A model generated the notes under the pieces. That model ran no database searches. It was not told the DNA's origin and saw only the letters and a program-made list of their open reading frames with translations. Source: Rhodospirillales bacterium (GTDB lineage Bacteria > Pseudomonadota > Alphaproteobacteria > Rhodospirillales > JAPHTL01). From it: a stretch of 12,599 nucleotides of DNA. The translations under genes were made by a program, and so were the position numbers. Location: positions 1-12,599 of the forward strand of contig JAPHTL010000039.1 in NCBI GenBank assembly GCA_026193355.1, given 5' to 3'. Positions within the stretch are counted from its first letter, which is position 1. Every line of letters begins with the position of its first letter. Below, piece after piece: positions 12,193-12,599 of the stretch.

Positions 12193-12599
12193 CTACGCCC
12201 TGCCGCTCCGCTTCTTCAGGTGCGGCGCAAGGTATTCGCCGGTGAACGATCCGGCGGTTCCGGCGACATCCTCGGGCGTTCCGGCGGCGACGATGCGCCC
12301 GCCTTTTTCCCCGCCCTCGGGGCCGATGTCGATGATCCAGTCGGCGGTCTTGATGACCTCCAGGTTATGTTCGATGACAAGGACGGTATTGCCCTGATCG
12401 ACGAGGGCCTGGAGGACCTCGAGTAATTTGCGCACGTCGTCGAAGTGCAACCCGGTCGTCGGTTCATCAAGGATGTAGAGCGTCTTGCCGGTGGCGCGTC
12501 GCGACAGTTCCTTCGCCAGCTTGACGCGCTGCGCCTCGCCGCCCGAAAGCGTGGTGGCCTGCTGGCCGATGTGGATGTAGCCCAGCCCGACGCGGTTCA
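12193..12599 (-). CDS. uvrA: UvrA, excinuclease ABC subunit A (C-terminal part, cut by window edge)
   Basis: UvrA is the damage-recognising ATPase of nucleotide excision repair, working as a dimer with UvrB in the cytoplasm. About 134 residues of the C-terminal ABC domain are visible. They include the signature LSGGEAQRVKLAKEL, the Walker B and D-loop YILDEPTTGLH, the H-loop VIEHNLEV, the UvrA-typical IIDIGPEGGEKGG stretch and the common end GEYLAPHLKK. The gene continues off the right edge (its 5' part lies beyond 12599); the stop codon is at 12193-12195. Nothing suggests damage. It is convergent with the small membrane protein gene and unrelated to the metabolic genes. Confidence 0.97.
   Translation of the reverse strand, partial: NRVGLGYIHIGQQATTLSGGEAQRVKLAKELSRRATGKTLYILDEPTTGLHFDDVRKLLEVLQALVDQGNTVLVIEHNLEVIKTADWIIDIGPEGGEKGGRIVAAGTPEDVAGTAGSFTGEYLAPHLKKRSGRA

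Overview
The window is GC-rich, tightly packed bacterial DNA. It most resembles an alphaproteobacterium, probably Rhodospirillales-like and able to run a Calvin-Benson-type carbon cycle. That placement is inferred from gene content, gene order and the look of the proteins, not from a database search. All genes appear chromosomal and housekeeping or metabolic in type. I see no insertion sequence, phage gene, CRISPR array, tRNA or rRNA.

Layout. Positions 1-344 carry no credible gene but are crowded with stem-loops, including a clear intrinsic terminator (137-171) and a set of four mutually pairable segments (244-302). A sigma70-like promoter (320-349) then leads to a NarL/LuxR-type response regulator (477-1106) whose receiver domain has glycine where the phospho-acceptor aspartate should be. 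A 258-bp spacer (1107-1364) follows. It holds a three-way-junction-like fold, two GTGATCAC palindromes 33 bp apart and a 17-bp perfect palindrome.

The core is a same-strand cluster, 1365-7217: GlpX-like bisphosphatase, phosphoribulokinase (PRK), transketolase, class II fructose-bisphosphate aldolase and ribulose-phosphate 3-epimerase (order F-P-T-A-E). Together these would regenerate ribulose-1,5-bisphosphate from triose and hexose phosphates. No RuBisCO gene is in the window. Two members are unusual: the GlpX-like protein lacks several expected active-site residues, and the PRK looks more like the cyanobacterial/plant/archaeal type than the usual proteobacterial CbbP.

After an AT-rich promoter-like spacer (7218-7355) comes a second same-strand unit: an SLC13/DASS anion transporter (7356-8912) and a tandem universal stress protein (8938-9906). 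It ends in a hairpin shared with the convergent MFS transporter gene (9946-11217, minus). Upstream of the MFS gene on the same strand is an ArsR-family repressor of the BigR/SqrR type (11296-11595), with an AT-rich ATATTA-N8-TAATAT operator inside its promoter. Divergent from it is a small four-helix membrane protein of unknown function (11754-12185). The window closes with the 3' part of uvrA (12193-12599, minus), a nucleotide excision repair gene unrelated to the metabolic cluster.

Working together (inference): the atypical regulator and the palindromes beside it may control the pentose/Calvin cluster. The transporter and Usp pair may supply or sense an anion. The ArsR repressor probably regulates itself and one or both neighbouring membrane protein genes.
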